A stretch of DNA of 64,000 nucleotides. Origin: Alteromonas macleodii (GTDB lineage Bacteria; Pseudomonadota; Gammaproteobacteria; Enterobacterales; Alteromonadaceae). Made by a program: the position numbers and the translations under genes. A model generated the notes under the pieces. That model saw nothing but the letters and a program-made list of their open reading frames with translations. It made no database searches and was not told the origin of the DNA. The number at the start of each line of letters is the position of its first letter. Position 1 is the stretch's first letter. The stretch is from assembly GCF_903772925.1 (NCBI RefSeq), contig NZ_LR812090.1, positions 488,055-552,054 on the forward strand, in the 5' to 3' direction. This document shows, piece by piece, positions 52,314 to 59,018 of the stretch.

Positions 52314-52751
52314 CTACTGCCGCCATAACTTTATTGTGCCTAATAAATAAAACGTACCATAAATACAGCATATAGTTGAGCTGACTAACCAAAAGGTTAT
52401 TGAATTTTGGTGCACCACAGGGTCTGAAGTTAGAAAGGGACCAACTAAACCTGCGATACCACGCAACAAATAGATGGCAGTAATTAAAGCTAAACAGGTT
52501 TTTAGTAGTGGTAATTTGATGATGATACCTGCACCAGAAAATGCATATAAGCCCCAGCCAGTAAGAATTGAAGCAATTACCAAAGTTGCAATTGTGGGGT
52601 AAGGGTCGCCCTGAGCTGCGAGTTGAGCCATGCGTTGACCAGCACCAAAAAAGAGATACCAATCAGGACCACCGAAAATACAACTGATATGAAGTAGTGC
52701 GGCTAAGAAGCTTAAAATACCAGCGATTAATAGTTGGTTATTCTTGTGCAT
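52314..52751 (-). CDS. Cassette: four-helix membrane protein
   Basis: 145 residues, four hydrophobic segments (~8-27, 50-72, 78-100, 115-140). The C-terminus is a positive KLWRQ. Resembles small uncharacterised integron membrane proteins with FGGPDWYLFFGAGQRMA. A second long frame on the same strand in another phase (52282-52662) is a shadow. Confidence 0.72.
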   Translation of the reverse strand: MHKNNQLLIAGILSFLAALLHISCIFGGPDWYLFFGAGQRMAQLAAQGDPYPTIATLVIASILTGWGLYAFSGAGIIIKLPLLKTCLALITAIYLLRGIAGLVGPFLTSDPVVHQNSITFWLVSSTICCIYGTFYLLGTIKLWRQ

Positions 52752-52766
52752 TCAAATTCCTTTTGG

Positions 52767-52825
52767 CACATAACATCGCCCGCAAAGGCGAGCACGTAGT
52801 ACGATTTTACTTGGCTTTGTTACAT
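52767..52825 (-). repeat. attC-like site, short
   Basis: ACATAAC at the left, hairpin TCGCCCGC / GGCGAGC next to it, core GTTACAT at 52819-52825. About 59 bp. Confidence 0.6.
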
Positions 52826-53401
52826 GTTTTCAAAAAATAACCTTATGTCTGCTTGCTTGGCCAACAATGAAATATTACTACGTTGATCCAGCGGGCAAAC
52901 GAAAAGCACTAAAACATCACTACTATCGTCTATTGCTAAAATAGCCAAATTTGCGGCACGAGCGCAAGTAAAAATATCGGGGCTATGCTCTACGCTACCA
53001 GCACCACCTACAAGTGAGCCAAATCCAAACTCAGTTTGTGCGTAGAAGTTTTTTAAGTCCTCATAGTGGGTACTTTTTTCTAGAAGGCCTTCGGATCGAA
53101 GATTCAATTTATCTAAGACTGATAACGGTTCTTCACGGCCATTGGCAACTGCCAACAGATTCGACTCATAAAGAGCACGGACTAGAACAAAGGTGGTTGA
53201 AATATCTGTGGGCGATTCTATAAAACAGTCGTCTTTTAAATCTTCATCAAGTGCCTCAAAATATCTGTTCGGCGAAGACTCAAAAAGCCGAACTTTTCTC
53301 ATCACCTCTGGGTTGTTCCGAGAAACGAGTTTCGACAAAGCCACTAAAGGCTGCTGATCCGATTTAGGGCCTCGTAACAATTTTTTTAAAAGCTCCCTCA
53401 T
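52820..53401 (-). CDS. Cassette: hypothetical 193-residue protein
   Basis: 193 residues, soluble, no signal. Basic N-terminus (LLKKLLRG), then helical segments and a C-terminal beta-rich part with DDSSDVLVLFVCPLDQRSNISLL. I do not recognise the family. The stop is inside the attC core (ATG TAA C), as in several cassettes here. Confidence 0.7.
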   Translation of the reverse strand: MRELLKKLLRGPKSDQQPLVALSKLVSRNNPEVMRKVRLFESSPNRYFEALDEDLKDDCFIESPTDISTTFVLVRALYESNLLAVANGREEPLSVLDKLNLRSEGLLEKSTHYEDLKNFYAQTEFGFGSLVGGAGSVEHSPDIFTCARAANLAILAIDDSSDVLVLFVCPLDQRSNISLLAKQADIRLFFENM

Positions 53402-53420
53402 CTGGTGTACCTCCTTGAGA

Positions 53421-53527
53421 TGTAACTTTTAAATAAGGGGCGCAGACGCGTGGGGCATAATGGCGAAGCAGCCCCGCGAGTATGCGTTTCAGCGAACGCA
53501 GTGAGTGAGTTGATTGGGGGGTTAGGC
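53421..53527 (-). repeat. attC-like site
   Basis: Left TGTAACTTTTAAATAAGGGG, arms GCGTGGGGC / GCCCCGCG, right half with CAGCGAACGCAGTGAG and core GTTAGGC. Member of the subtype also found at 56516 and 63342. Confidence 0.82.
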
Positions 53528-53983
53528 GTTTGAAGTATGCGCCGATTCGAGCTTGGCATAGTTACCTTTAAAGCTAAATGCTTCCTGAGTTTCTCCATTT
53601 TGCCTAAGGTGCTCCAATTTGGCCATGGCTTCTTGTACGGTTGGTATATGGCCTTCTGGAATCCACCACAACACATAAGATGCTTCGCCAAGCGGAATAA
53701 ACCATTCTTTTTTGCGCTTAAGAAAATCGATGTGATGCGTTTTAAACATGAAGTTTTTAAGCGACTCTACGCTTTCCCAGACCGACATATTTACGATGAT
53801 ATCTGGGTTGTTTTCTACTTCTATACTAGTGGCATCGCCTGTTTCATCTTTTAAGCGCCAAATAAAACCCGGACTCTTTTCTGCAATAGCATTAATAGGC
53901 TCTAAATTATTAACAAAGTCCGACATTTCCGGTGACTCTAGATCAAATCTTACTTTTGCAATATTAAGTTGAGCGAGGTGCAT
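53522..53983 (-). CDS. Cassette: DUF3291 protein
   Basis: 153 residues with the DUF3291 pattern: HLAQLNIAKVRFDLESPEMSDF, SPGFIWRLKDETGDATSI, NMSVWESVESLKNFMFKTHHIDFLKRKKEWF and YVLWWIPEGHIPTVQEAMAKLEHL. The fold is ABM-like. Function unknown; common in integron cassettes. Stop codon inside the attC core (GCC TAA C). Confidence 0.88.
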   Translation of the reverse strand: MHLAQLNIAKVRFDLESPEMSDFVNNLEPINAIAEKSPGFIWRLKDETGDATSIEVENNPDIIVNMSVWESVESLKNFMFKTHHIDFLKRKKEWFIPLGEASYVLWWIPEGHIPTVQEAMAKLEHLRQNGETQEAFSFKGNYAKLESAHTSNA

Positions 53984-54117
53984 TTAGTCTCCTTAACGCA
54001 TAACGATTTATTATGTCTCACTAGCAAAAAACTTCCTTGAACAGACTTAGAGTCGCACTAATCATTTAAGATGGCTACTACAAAGTGCTTTATAGCAAGC
54101 CCCGCATCTATTTCACA

Positions 54118-54243
54118 CTATGTCATAGTTCTGTTTTTTTCCTCATACAAAATTAGGGGAAAGATAGAGGTTGTTTCCTCAATGCTGTCTGATACCAGCC
54201 ATACAGAATAAGAAATCTGACCTTCAAAATTTTTCTGAGACAT
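54118..54243 (-). CDS. Possible 41-residue small ORF in a cassette gap
   Basis: ATG at 54243 directly after the zinc-ribbon cassette's stop, running 41 codons: MSQKNFEGQISYSVWLVSD and onward to TAG at 54118. There is no clear RBS of its own, so it may depend on read-through from the upstream gene. The ~125 bp between it and 53,990 hold nothing I can name. It could equally be a remnant of a larger cassette. Confidence 0.3.
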   Translation of the reverse strand: MSQKNFEGQISYSVWLVSDSIEETTSIFPLILYEEKNRTMT

Positions 54244-54247
54244 AACG

Positions 54248-54736
54248 CTAAGCGTCTTGTTTACTGCCCGTGTCAATTCGAAGCAGCTTTTCATCTTTTA
54301 TGTACCCTAATTGGAATAGTTCCATTGCAATTTGTTTAAGCTGTTTATTTTGCTTGGTGGTTCTGTTTTCCGTCTCTACAAGTAATTGATAGCGTTTTTG
54401 TAAGCTTTTGGTATTTCTTGAGTGCCTTCGGCAATCTGGGCATCGGTTGCAATGCGCATCTACATAAAAGCCCAACTGTTCAAACCAAAACATTTGCTCC
54501 TTGGCGAAAAAGATGAACGCTCTTTTACAAATGTTGCATGTTTCCTCAATATCTACGTAGATTTTACGCGGGTACAAACCGTAATTTTGCTTTGATATAT
54601 CAGCTTTTATAGCGGTTTCTTTGAAGATCTTAAGCGATGAGTAGCTCCAGTGAGCAGATAAAATATCTTCTTCAGAGTAGTTTTCGCCTGATGGGATAGG
54701 CTTATTTCCATATCTGGGGTGTTTTACATAATTCAT
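54248..54736 (-). CDS. Cassette: zinc-ribbon protein
   Basis: 162 residues. The segment CNICKRAFIFFAKEQMFWFEQLG followed by HCNRCPDCRRHSRNTKSL is the probable zinc-ribbon domain (zf_Tbcl type) with three CxxC pairs. A coiled-coil region follows (KRYQLLVETENRTTKQNKQLKQ). No complete attC follows this gene; only CATAACGCTAAGC directly beside the stop is attC-like. Confidence 0.78.
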   Translation of the reverse strand: MNYVKHPRYGNKPIPSGENYSEEDILSAHWSYSSLKIFKETAIKADISKQNYGLYPRKIYVDIEETCNICKRAFIFFAKEQMFWFEQLGFYVDAHCNRCPDCRRHSRNTKSLQKRYQLLVETENRTTKQNKQLKQIAMELFQLGYIKDEKLLRIDTGSKQDA

Positions 54737-54745
54737 TTGGATGAA

Positions 54746-54820
54746 AATAACCTCTGGCGGAGCCGCCCCGCATGTATGCGTCGCAGCGTGCCCGCGAGCG
54801 GCTTAATGTGATTGTTATAC
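54746..54820 (-). repeat. attC-like site, left side shortened
   Basis: GGCGGAGCCGCC hairpin, ATGCGTCGCAGCGTGCCCGC and core GTTATAC at 54814-54820. Only the proximal half of the usual site is present. Confidence 0.65.
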
Positions 54821-54842
54821 GCGCCTTTATACCGCCGCCAGA

Positions 54843-55102
54843 TTATAGGGGGTAGACATGTAAAGAACTTTGATATTGCCGCGTTTGCCATAAATCAAAA
54901 GCATTTTGCAAACGTAGCCAAAGGCCAGCTCCAAACGAAGAGCCATCTCTGGGGTGATAGCTCCTTTGCCATTAAGAACTTTTGACAGTGTTTTGCGGCT
55001 AACATCTAAATGCTGAGCTACGTCAGTGATAGTGAGTTCTAGAGCTTCAATAACAAGTTCTTTGAGTATCTAACCGGAATGTGCTGGGTTATGCTTATTC
55101 AT
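54843..55102 (-). pseudogene. higA: Broken higA antitoxin
   Basis: From ATG at 55102: MNKHNPAHSG, then TAG at codon 11 (55072-55070). After it the same frame continues ILKELVIEALELTITDVAQHL and KTLSKVLNGKGAITPEMALRLELAFG, the HigA XRE fold. There it shifts: a +1 frame resumes WLRLQNAFDLWQTRQYQ to a TAA near 54843. Two lesions (nonsense plus indel) in a 260 bp gene mean it is dead. The intact higA at 58519 serves as the comparison. Overlaps the end of the higB remnant as TAATG. Confidence 0.85.
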
Positions 55103-55221
55103 TAGTGATAACTCTCGTAGTTAACGATTTCGACATCTCGTCCGACAAAGCGATATGTAACTTTCCAGTTACCACTCACTCTGACAGACCAAATATCATT
55201 TCTGTTACCTTTGAGTTTATT
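55102..55221 (-). pseudogene. higB: 3' remnant of a higB toxin
   Basis: About 39 codons of HigB C-terminus: LNKLKGNRNDIWSVRVSGNW, then a strand ending NYESYH-TAA. The N-terminal half is gone; the sequence to the right is an attC core plus the relE stop. Compare the 58812 copy with QLKGERSNIWSISVNGNW. A deletion joined an attC start (TAACAACTCAAT) to the middle of higB. Confidence 0.82.
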
Positions 55222-55227
55222 GAGTTG

Positions 55228-55491
55228 TTAGGTACGTTTATAAACATCGGATCGATGCCCAATTTTTATCACCTGTACTACAAGCTCGGTTTCTCGGATT
55301 TCATAAATAATTCTATAAAAACCTTGCCGGATACGATACAAGTCGAGTTCACTAAGCTTAGTTGCCCTATCCCTTCGCGGGTTTTCAGCCAATAAGTCGA
55401 TTTTGGCGAGGATCTTTTTAACGTCCGACTTGGGAATTGCCCTAAAATCTTTGGCTACTGATTTCTTGAAAGTGACGCTATAATTTTCCGT
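55228..55491 (-). pseudogene. RelE-family toxin lacking a normal start codon
   Basis: An 87-codon open frame with clear RelE character: ENYSVTFKKSVAKDFRAIPK, KKILAKIDLLAENPRR, then LYRIRQGFYRIIYEIRETEL and a final HRSDVYKRT. The expected start codon at 55491 reads ACG; the frame offers only a CTG just before it and no ATG, GTG or TTG. The bases of that codon overlap the antitoxin's Asp codon (GAC), where GAT would restore ATG. The stop TAA forms part of an attC core (ACC TAA C). Confidence 0.75.
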
Positions 55492-55711
55492 CAGCTTCCA
55501 AACTGTTTAGCAAGTCCTCATAGGAAATTTCGGGCTCTTCGGCCCTTTGTCTTACCGCAGCCAAATCTTCTTGATCCTCTTTCATAAGGAGTTTTACTGC
55601 TTCATCAATCAGTTCTGATATTGAGGTGTCTGATGATGCTGCCCGCAGTTTCAAAGCATTATGAATTGCTGGTTCGAAGTAAACGGTTGATCGTTTTGAT
55701 AAAGTACTCAT
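55478..55711 (-). CDS. Ribbon-helix-helix (CopG-like) antitoxin of a RelE toxin
   Basis: 77 residues. RHH N-terminus SKRSTVYFEPAIHNALKLRAASSDTSISELIDEAVKLL and an acidic tail that would cover the toxin (EDLLNSLEADGKL). Overlaps the relE frame by 14 bases. A TATAAT box on the minus strand lies at 55743-55748, about 32 bases upstream of the ATG, within AT-rich repeats that could be the operator. If the toxin is not made, this is an orphan antitoxin. Confidence 0.86.
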   Translation of the reverse strand: MSTLSKRSTVYFEPAIHNALKLRAASSDTSISELIDEAVKLLMKEDQEDLAAVRQRAEEPEISYEDLLNSLEADGKL

Positions 55712-55786
55712 GAATAAGTCTCCATTTAAGTAACATTAAAACATTATAGCGTTAAAGTGTCAGTGGGGCTAATTTTTGCTCAAGAG

Positions 55787-55846
55787 TACCTAACTTTTAA
55801 ATGCGTCCCAGCGAACGTAGTGAGTATGTTGATTGAGTTGTTAGCT
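55787..55846 (-). repeat. attC-like site with internal deletion
   Basis: TACCTAACTTTTAAATGCGTCCCAG.. to core GTTAGCT at 55840-55846. Compared with 53421 and 56516, about 50 bp of the central stem is missing after TTTTAAAT. Confidence 0.65.
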
Positions 55847-55853
55847 GCAATCA

Positions 55854-56417
55854 CTATTCTGTCGCGTTGCTTGCTTGCACTTCTGCTGCTCTAACCTCTA
55901 ATCCGTTATCTACTCTCGTAATTCGAGCGTCCGAAACTAAAAATGATGATCCACCCGTAGTGATTTTGAGTTGATAGCCCTTGCTCGAGTGATTTTCAAT
56001 CGATGAAATCTCAAATGGAACTGTAGAGGGAATAACCATAATTACATTGCCCAAGAACGTGGTATCTCTTTTATCCTGAGAGACAATCATTTTTTCCGCT
56101 TGAACTTCCATACCTGGTGAAGCAGTGGTTGTTGATGTAAGAAAAATACTCGTGGCTAAACTAAAAAGTAGAGCAAAAGAGGTTATTGTTTTCTTTAGCA
56201 CCTTGTTTGGTTGTGGGGATCTGAGAATTAGACTGTTAAAGTCAGTTTCAAAAGCTGATGCTAGAGATTTCAGCGTTTCTATAGATGTGTTTCCTTCGTT
56301 CTCTACCCTCTGAATAGTGCGTAGACTTACACCTGAAACAAGGGAAAGATGCTGCTGACTCCACCCTTTCTCTTTTCTGAGTTTAACGATTAATTTTGAG
56401 TTTATTTTCATTTCCAT
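55854..56417 (-). CDS. Cassette: XRE HTH regulator fused to a membrane anchor and OstA/LptA-like domain
   Basis: 187 residues. Residues 7-65 form an XRE HTH (LRKEKGWSQQHLSLVSGVSL and RTIQRVENEGNTSIETLKSL). Residues ~78-95 are hydrophobic (TSFALLFSLATSIFLTSTTT). The rest, GMEVQAEKMIVSQDKRDTTF and LGNVIMVIPS with DARITRVDNGLEV, resembles repeated strands of the OstA/LptA family that face the periplasm. That is inference by pattern. A one-pass regulator of this type could sense envelope state. The final Glu codon is followed by TAG, then attC. Confidence 0.72.
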   Translation of the reverse strand: MEMKINSKLIVKLRKEKGWSQQHLSLVSGVSLRTIQRVENEGNTSIETLKSLASAFETDFNSLILRSPQPNKVLKKTITSFALLFSLATSIFLTSTTTASPGMEVQAEKMIVSQDKRDTTFLGNVIMVIPSTVPFEISSIENHSSKGYQLKITTGGSSFLVSDARITRVDNGLEVRAAEVQASNATE

Positions 56418-56515
56418 ATTACTATTCCTTTGTTTAACAAAGCTCTATCGTAAGGGAATAGTCCTCATTTTTGTTACGACAAACACACGCCAGTGCGACG
56501 TCAGTAGTACGCCAA

Positions 56516-56625
56516 GCAGCTAACTTTTAAATAAGGGGCGCAGGCATGTGGGGCTTAATGGCGAACCCGTCCTGCATGTTTGCGACCCAGCCCGCGCAGC
56601 GGGCGAGCTTGATTTTTTGTTATGT
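56516..56625 (-). repeat. attC-like site
   Basis: GCAGCTAACTTTTAAATAAGGGG start, arms GGCATGTGGGGC and CCTGCATGTTTGC, core GTTATGT at 56619-56625. Same subtype as 53421. Confidence 0.8.
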
Positions 56626-56628
56626 TAC

Positions 56629-56976
56629 TTACCCAAAAAAACAAGCATATTCATCATGATCTATAATGGCAAAGACTTGCTCAATAGTTTTTACATACAT
56701 ATTCGGCTCATAGCCATGCCATTTTAGATCTTGTCGCATCCAGAAAATTTTCCATTTACCTTGAGTACGGATAAAAGTTGCTTTGGCCATATCTAAGTCA
56801 TGATATTCATTTGGGCTGTTCCAAATAGGACGTGTTTCATAGATATAAACTGATTGTTTCTCCAGCCGCCAACCAATATCTAACTCATTTCTAATATGCA
56901 CTGGTGGCCTACGCTTATTTAAAAACGCGTTGGCAGCTTTTTCTATCTTCTTTATTTCGAATTCACTTAAGGCCAT
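56629..56976 (-). CDS. Cassette: DUF3024 protein
   Basis: 115 residues: FEIKKIEKAANAFLNKRRPP, IRNELDIGWRLEKQSVYIYE, IWNSPNEYHDLDMAKATFIR and KIFWMRQDLKWHGYEP are the DUF3024 pattern. Function unknown; family common in Vibrio integrons. Stop TAA lies just before the attC. Confidence 0.86.
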   Translation of the reverse strand: MALSEFEIKKIEKAANAFLNKRRPPVHIRNELDIGWRLEKQSVYIYETRPIWNSPNEYHDLDMAKATFIRTQGKWKIFWMRQDLKWHGYEPNMYVKTIEQVFAIIDHDEYACFFG

Positions 56977-57000
56977 AAACGTTTAATTTTCCATCTGTCA

Positions 57001-57103
57001 CATAACACCCGCATAACGGGCTAGAATACCAAGCGAAGGGAAGGGAGCCTACGTGTTTTTGTCCCAAGAAGCGCCAGCGACCGAGTTAATGCGTTTGTTA
57101 GTT
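57001..57103 (-). repeat. attC-like site
   Basis: CATAACACCCGCATAACGGG, then GGGAGCCTACGTGTTTTTGTCCC and core GTTAGTT at 57097-57103. It follows the cassette on its right, whose genes run on the other strand. Confidence 0.78.
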
Positions 57104-57160
57104 GCCGTAAATTCAATAGGCGTGCTAACATCTGTGTGTACATTTCATAAGGAGTTTACC

Positions 57161-57445
57161 ATGGATACCCGTATTCAGTTTAGAGTAGATGAAGAAACTA
57201 AACGGCTAGCTCAGATAATGGCCGAAAGCCAAGGACGCACTCTAAGTGACGCTTGTAGAGAGCTTACGGAAGAACTCGCTGAACAGCAACGAAAAATAAT
57301 TACTCATGATCGGTGGCTTACTGAAGAGGTTAATGCTGCGTTCAGTAAATTAGAGAGTGGGAAAAGTAAGTTTGTCAGTCATGAAGAAGCGAACTTGGAC
57401 ATGGAAGCTCGAAAAATGAAAATTAGGAATAAAGCCAAAAAATGA
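57161..57445 (+). CDS. RelB/DinJ-type antitoxin, inverted cassette
   Basis: 94 residues from the ATG at 57161, which has AAGGAG eight bases upstream; a longer frame starts within the attC and is not used. RHH start MDTRIQFRVDEETKRLAQIMAESQGRTLSDACREL with a basic tail (RKMKIRNKAKK). Overlaps the toxin by four bases (ATGA). The cassette is inverted with respect to the array, so it needs its own promoter; TTGCCG and TAACAT lie upstream, 18 bases apart. Confidence 0.87.
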   Translation: MDTRIQFRVDEETKRLAQIMAESQGRTLSDACRELTEELAEQQRKIITHDRWLTEEVNAAFSKLESGKSKFVSHEEANLDMEARKMKIRNKAKK

Positions 57446-57723
57446 TCTTATGGGAAAAAAGTTCGTTGGACGACCGTGAGGCTATTTTCGAGTTTTTATA
57501 CGAATTTAACCCATTAGCAGCAGAAAAAACTGACGCATTAATTGAGAAGAAAGTTGAAAAGTTGAGCCAGCAACCTCTTATGGGAGTGGAGAGAGAGGGT
57601 ATACCGGGAAGACTGTTAATAACTCCAGAGGTTTCAATGATCGTTTCATATTTCATAAAAGACGACATTATTCACATTCTTCGAGTTTTACACCAGAAGC
57701 AAAAATTTCCTGTAGGCAACTAA
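57442..57723 (+). CDS. RelE/ParE-family toxin, inverted cassette
   Basis: 93 residues: ILWEKSSLDDREAIFEFLYE, then AEKTDALIEKKVEKLSQQPLMG, GIPGRLLITPEVSMIVSYFI and HILRVLHQKQKFP. RelE/ParE fold with the usual helical N-terminus and C-terminal strands. Intact and translationally coupled to the antitoxin. May inhibit gyrase or cleave mRNA; not decided by sequence. Confidence 0.87.
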   Translation: MILWEKSSLDDREAIFEFLYEFNPLAAEKTDALIEKKVEKLSQQPLMGVEREGIPGRLLITPEVSMIVSYFIKDDIIHILRVLHQKQKFPVGN

Positions 57724-57833
57724 CTCCCGCATAACGGGCAAAAATACGTAGGCTAGAATACCAAGCTAAGCGCAGGGAGCCTACGTGTTTTTGTCCCTAG
57801 CGAGCGCAGCGAGTGTTAATGCGCTTGTTATGC
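57717..57833 (-). repeat. attC-like site
   Basis: ATACGTAGGCT and AGCCTACGTGTTTTTGTCCC are the complementary arms; core GTTATGC at 57827-57833, with GAGTGTTAATGCGC before it. Confidence 0.85.
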
Positions 57834-57845
57834 GCAATTTGCCAC

Positions 57846-57868
57846 AATTGTAGCGCATTGCTACAATT
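57846..57868. promoter_or_regulatory. Operator palindrome of the ParD-like module
   Basis: Perfect 9 bp arms AATTGTAGC and GCTACAATT around GCATT, 28 bp before the antitoxin ATG. Such a palindrome fits autoregulation by the antitoxin-toxin complex. Confidence 0.75.
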
Positions 57869-57895
57869 TGTTTATGAACTGACTGGAGATATATT

Positions 57896-58117
57896 ATGGC
57901 AACCGCGAGCGTAAGACTAGACCAAGATCTAGTTGAGAAAGCTACCATTATGGGCAAAGCACTAAATCGAACTATGCCAAAACAGATTGAGCATTGGGCA
58001 AAAATAGGTGAAATGATGGAAGATAATCCTGATTTACCATACGAATTCGTGAAACAGGCAATTATTTCCAAAGCGGAAAAAGAGGCAGGAAAATTGGAGC
58101 CTTACGATTTTGGCTAA
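57896..58117 (+). CDS. ParD-like antitoxin, inverted cassette
   Basis: 73 residues: TASVRLDQDLVEKATIMGKA, TMPKQIEHWAKIGEMMEDNP. The ParD_like family pairs with RelE-type toxins. GGAGA lies eight bases before the ATG. Preceded by an inverted-repeat operator, and its stop overlaps the toxin start by eight bases. Runs against the array polarity. Confidence 0.86.
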   Translation: MATASVRLDQDLVEKATIMGKALNRTMPKQIEHWAKIGEMMEDNPDLPYEFVKQAIISKAEKEAGKLEPYDFG

Positions 58118-58400
58118 GATTACGAGTGTTTTACAGACAGCCAATTTTAAAAGAGCAGTAAAGAAGTTACATAAGAATCAGAAAAAAGACTTGGATAAAG
58201 CTGTAAAGGAACTGATGGACGATCCTCTTTTAGGAGAACAGAAAAAAGGCGAGCTAGCTTTTCTTCGCGTGTACAAGTTCAAGATGGTTAAGCAGTTAAC
58301 CTTACTAGGTTACAGCTACGAGGATGGCACTATGATACTTGAATTAATAGCTCTTGGTTCTCATGAAAACTTTTACCGCGATGTTAAAAAGTTATTCTGA
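58110..58400 (+). CDS. RelE-family toxin, inverted cassette
   Basis: 96 residues from a TTG start overlapping the antitoxin. ITSVLQTANFKRAVKKLHKN, KDLDKAVKELMDDPLLGEQK, FLRVYKFKMVKQLTLLGYSY and ALGSHENFYRDVKK are the standard RelE pattern. Complete. The TTG start may keep toxin translation low relative to antitoxin. Confidence 0.86.
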   Translation: MAKITSVLQTANFKRAVKKLHKNQKKDLDKAVKELMDDPLLGEQKKGELAFLRVYKFKMVKQLTLLGYSYEDGTMILELIALGSHENFYRDVKKLF

Positions 58401-58407
58401 CCGGATG

Positions 58408-58524
58408 CGTATAACACCCACATAAGGGGCAGTAATACGTGGGCTAAAATTAGGAACGAAGTGACACAGCCGCCATATTTGTGTCCCAGCGAGCGGAGCG
58501 AGTGACTTAATTTTTTTGTTAGGC
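58408..58524 (-). repeat. attC-like site
   Basis: GCGTATAACACCCACATAAGGGG, arms TACGTGGGC / a diverged GCCGCCATATTTGTG, then GTCCCAGCGAGCGG and core GTTAGGC at 58518-58524. Confidence 0.82.
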
Positions 58525-58812
58525 GGCATGCAGATCTATTGGCTGTACGTTATCCAAGTTGATGTTTTGCTTTGCCTGCCAGAGTTCATAGTTGTCTTGC
58601 ATACTAAGCCAACTTTCAGGGCTGCGCCCTAATACCTTTGATAGCCTTAATGCCATTTCTGGCGTTACTGCACTTTTCCCCTTAACGACGCGATTGAGTG
58701 TAGAAGCGGCAACACCAAGATGTGTCGAAAGTGTCCGGCAACTTATGCCGTGTGGCTCCATGTAAATGGACTCAATAAATTCACCGGGATGTGGTGGGTT
58801 ATGCATATTCAT
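58519..58812 (-). CDS. higA: HigA-family antitoxin
   Basis: 97 residues with the HigA pattern MNMHNPPHPGEFIESIYMEP, HLGVAASTLNRVVKGKSAVTPEMALRLSKVLG and WLSMQDNYELWQAKQN. XRE fold; binds and represses its own promoter with HigB. Complete, stop codon inside the attC core (GCC TAA C). Its toxin lacks its N-terminus, so this is probably an orphan antitoxin. Coupled to that toxin remnant as TAATG. Confidence 0.9.
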   Translation of the reverse strand: MNMHNPPHPGEFIESIYMEPHGISCRTLSTHLGVAASTLNRVVKGKSAVTPEMALRLSKVLGRSPESWLSMQDNYELWQAKQNINLDNVQPIDLHAA

Positions 58813-59018
58813 TAGTGATAATCCTCGTAATTTAAGATGTAAGCATTACCATCCGTGAACTCGAAAGTTACTCTCCAATTACCGTTAACTGATATCGACC
58901 AAATATTTGACCTTTCTCCTTTAAGTTGGTGAAGAGAAAATCCGGGCAAATTAATGTCATCGATATCTTGTGCGGTATGGATAGCAGCTAACTGCATGCG
59001 AAGTTTTTTCGCATGCAT
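58812..59018 (-). pseudogene. higB: N-terminally truncated HigB toxin
   Basis: 68 codons: MHAKKLRMQLAAIHTAQDID and SVNGNWRVTFEFTDGNAYIL with the closing YEDYH. HigB is normally about 92 residues; the first ~24 are missing. The break lies at the shared GCATGCG / ATGCAT with the parE gene to its right. No RBS precedes this ATG. Overlaps the end of parE by 31 bases in another frame. Confidence 0.82.

Noticed and set aside
52282..52662. 126-codon minus-strand ORF
   Set aside because: Alternative frame of the four-helix membrane protein gene; its composition (many His, Trp, Arg, Cys) is that of a shadow frame.
53398..53691. 97-codon minus-strand ORF across an attC
   Set aside because: It is the attC read in an open frame plus a shadow of the DUF3291 gene, with no RBS.
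55081..55395. 104-codon plus-strand ORF
   Set aside because: Opposite strand of the relE and higB sequences, which have clear family patterns on the minus strand.
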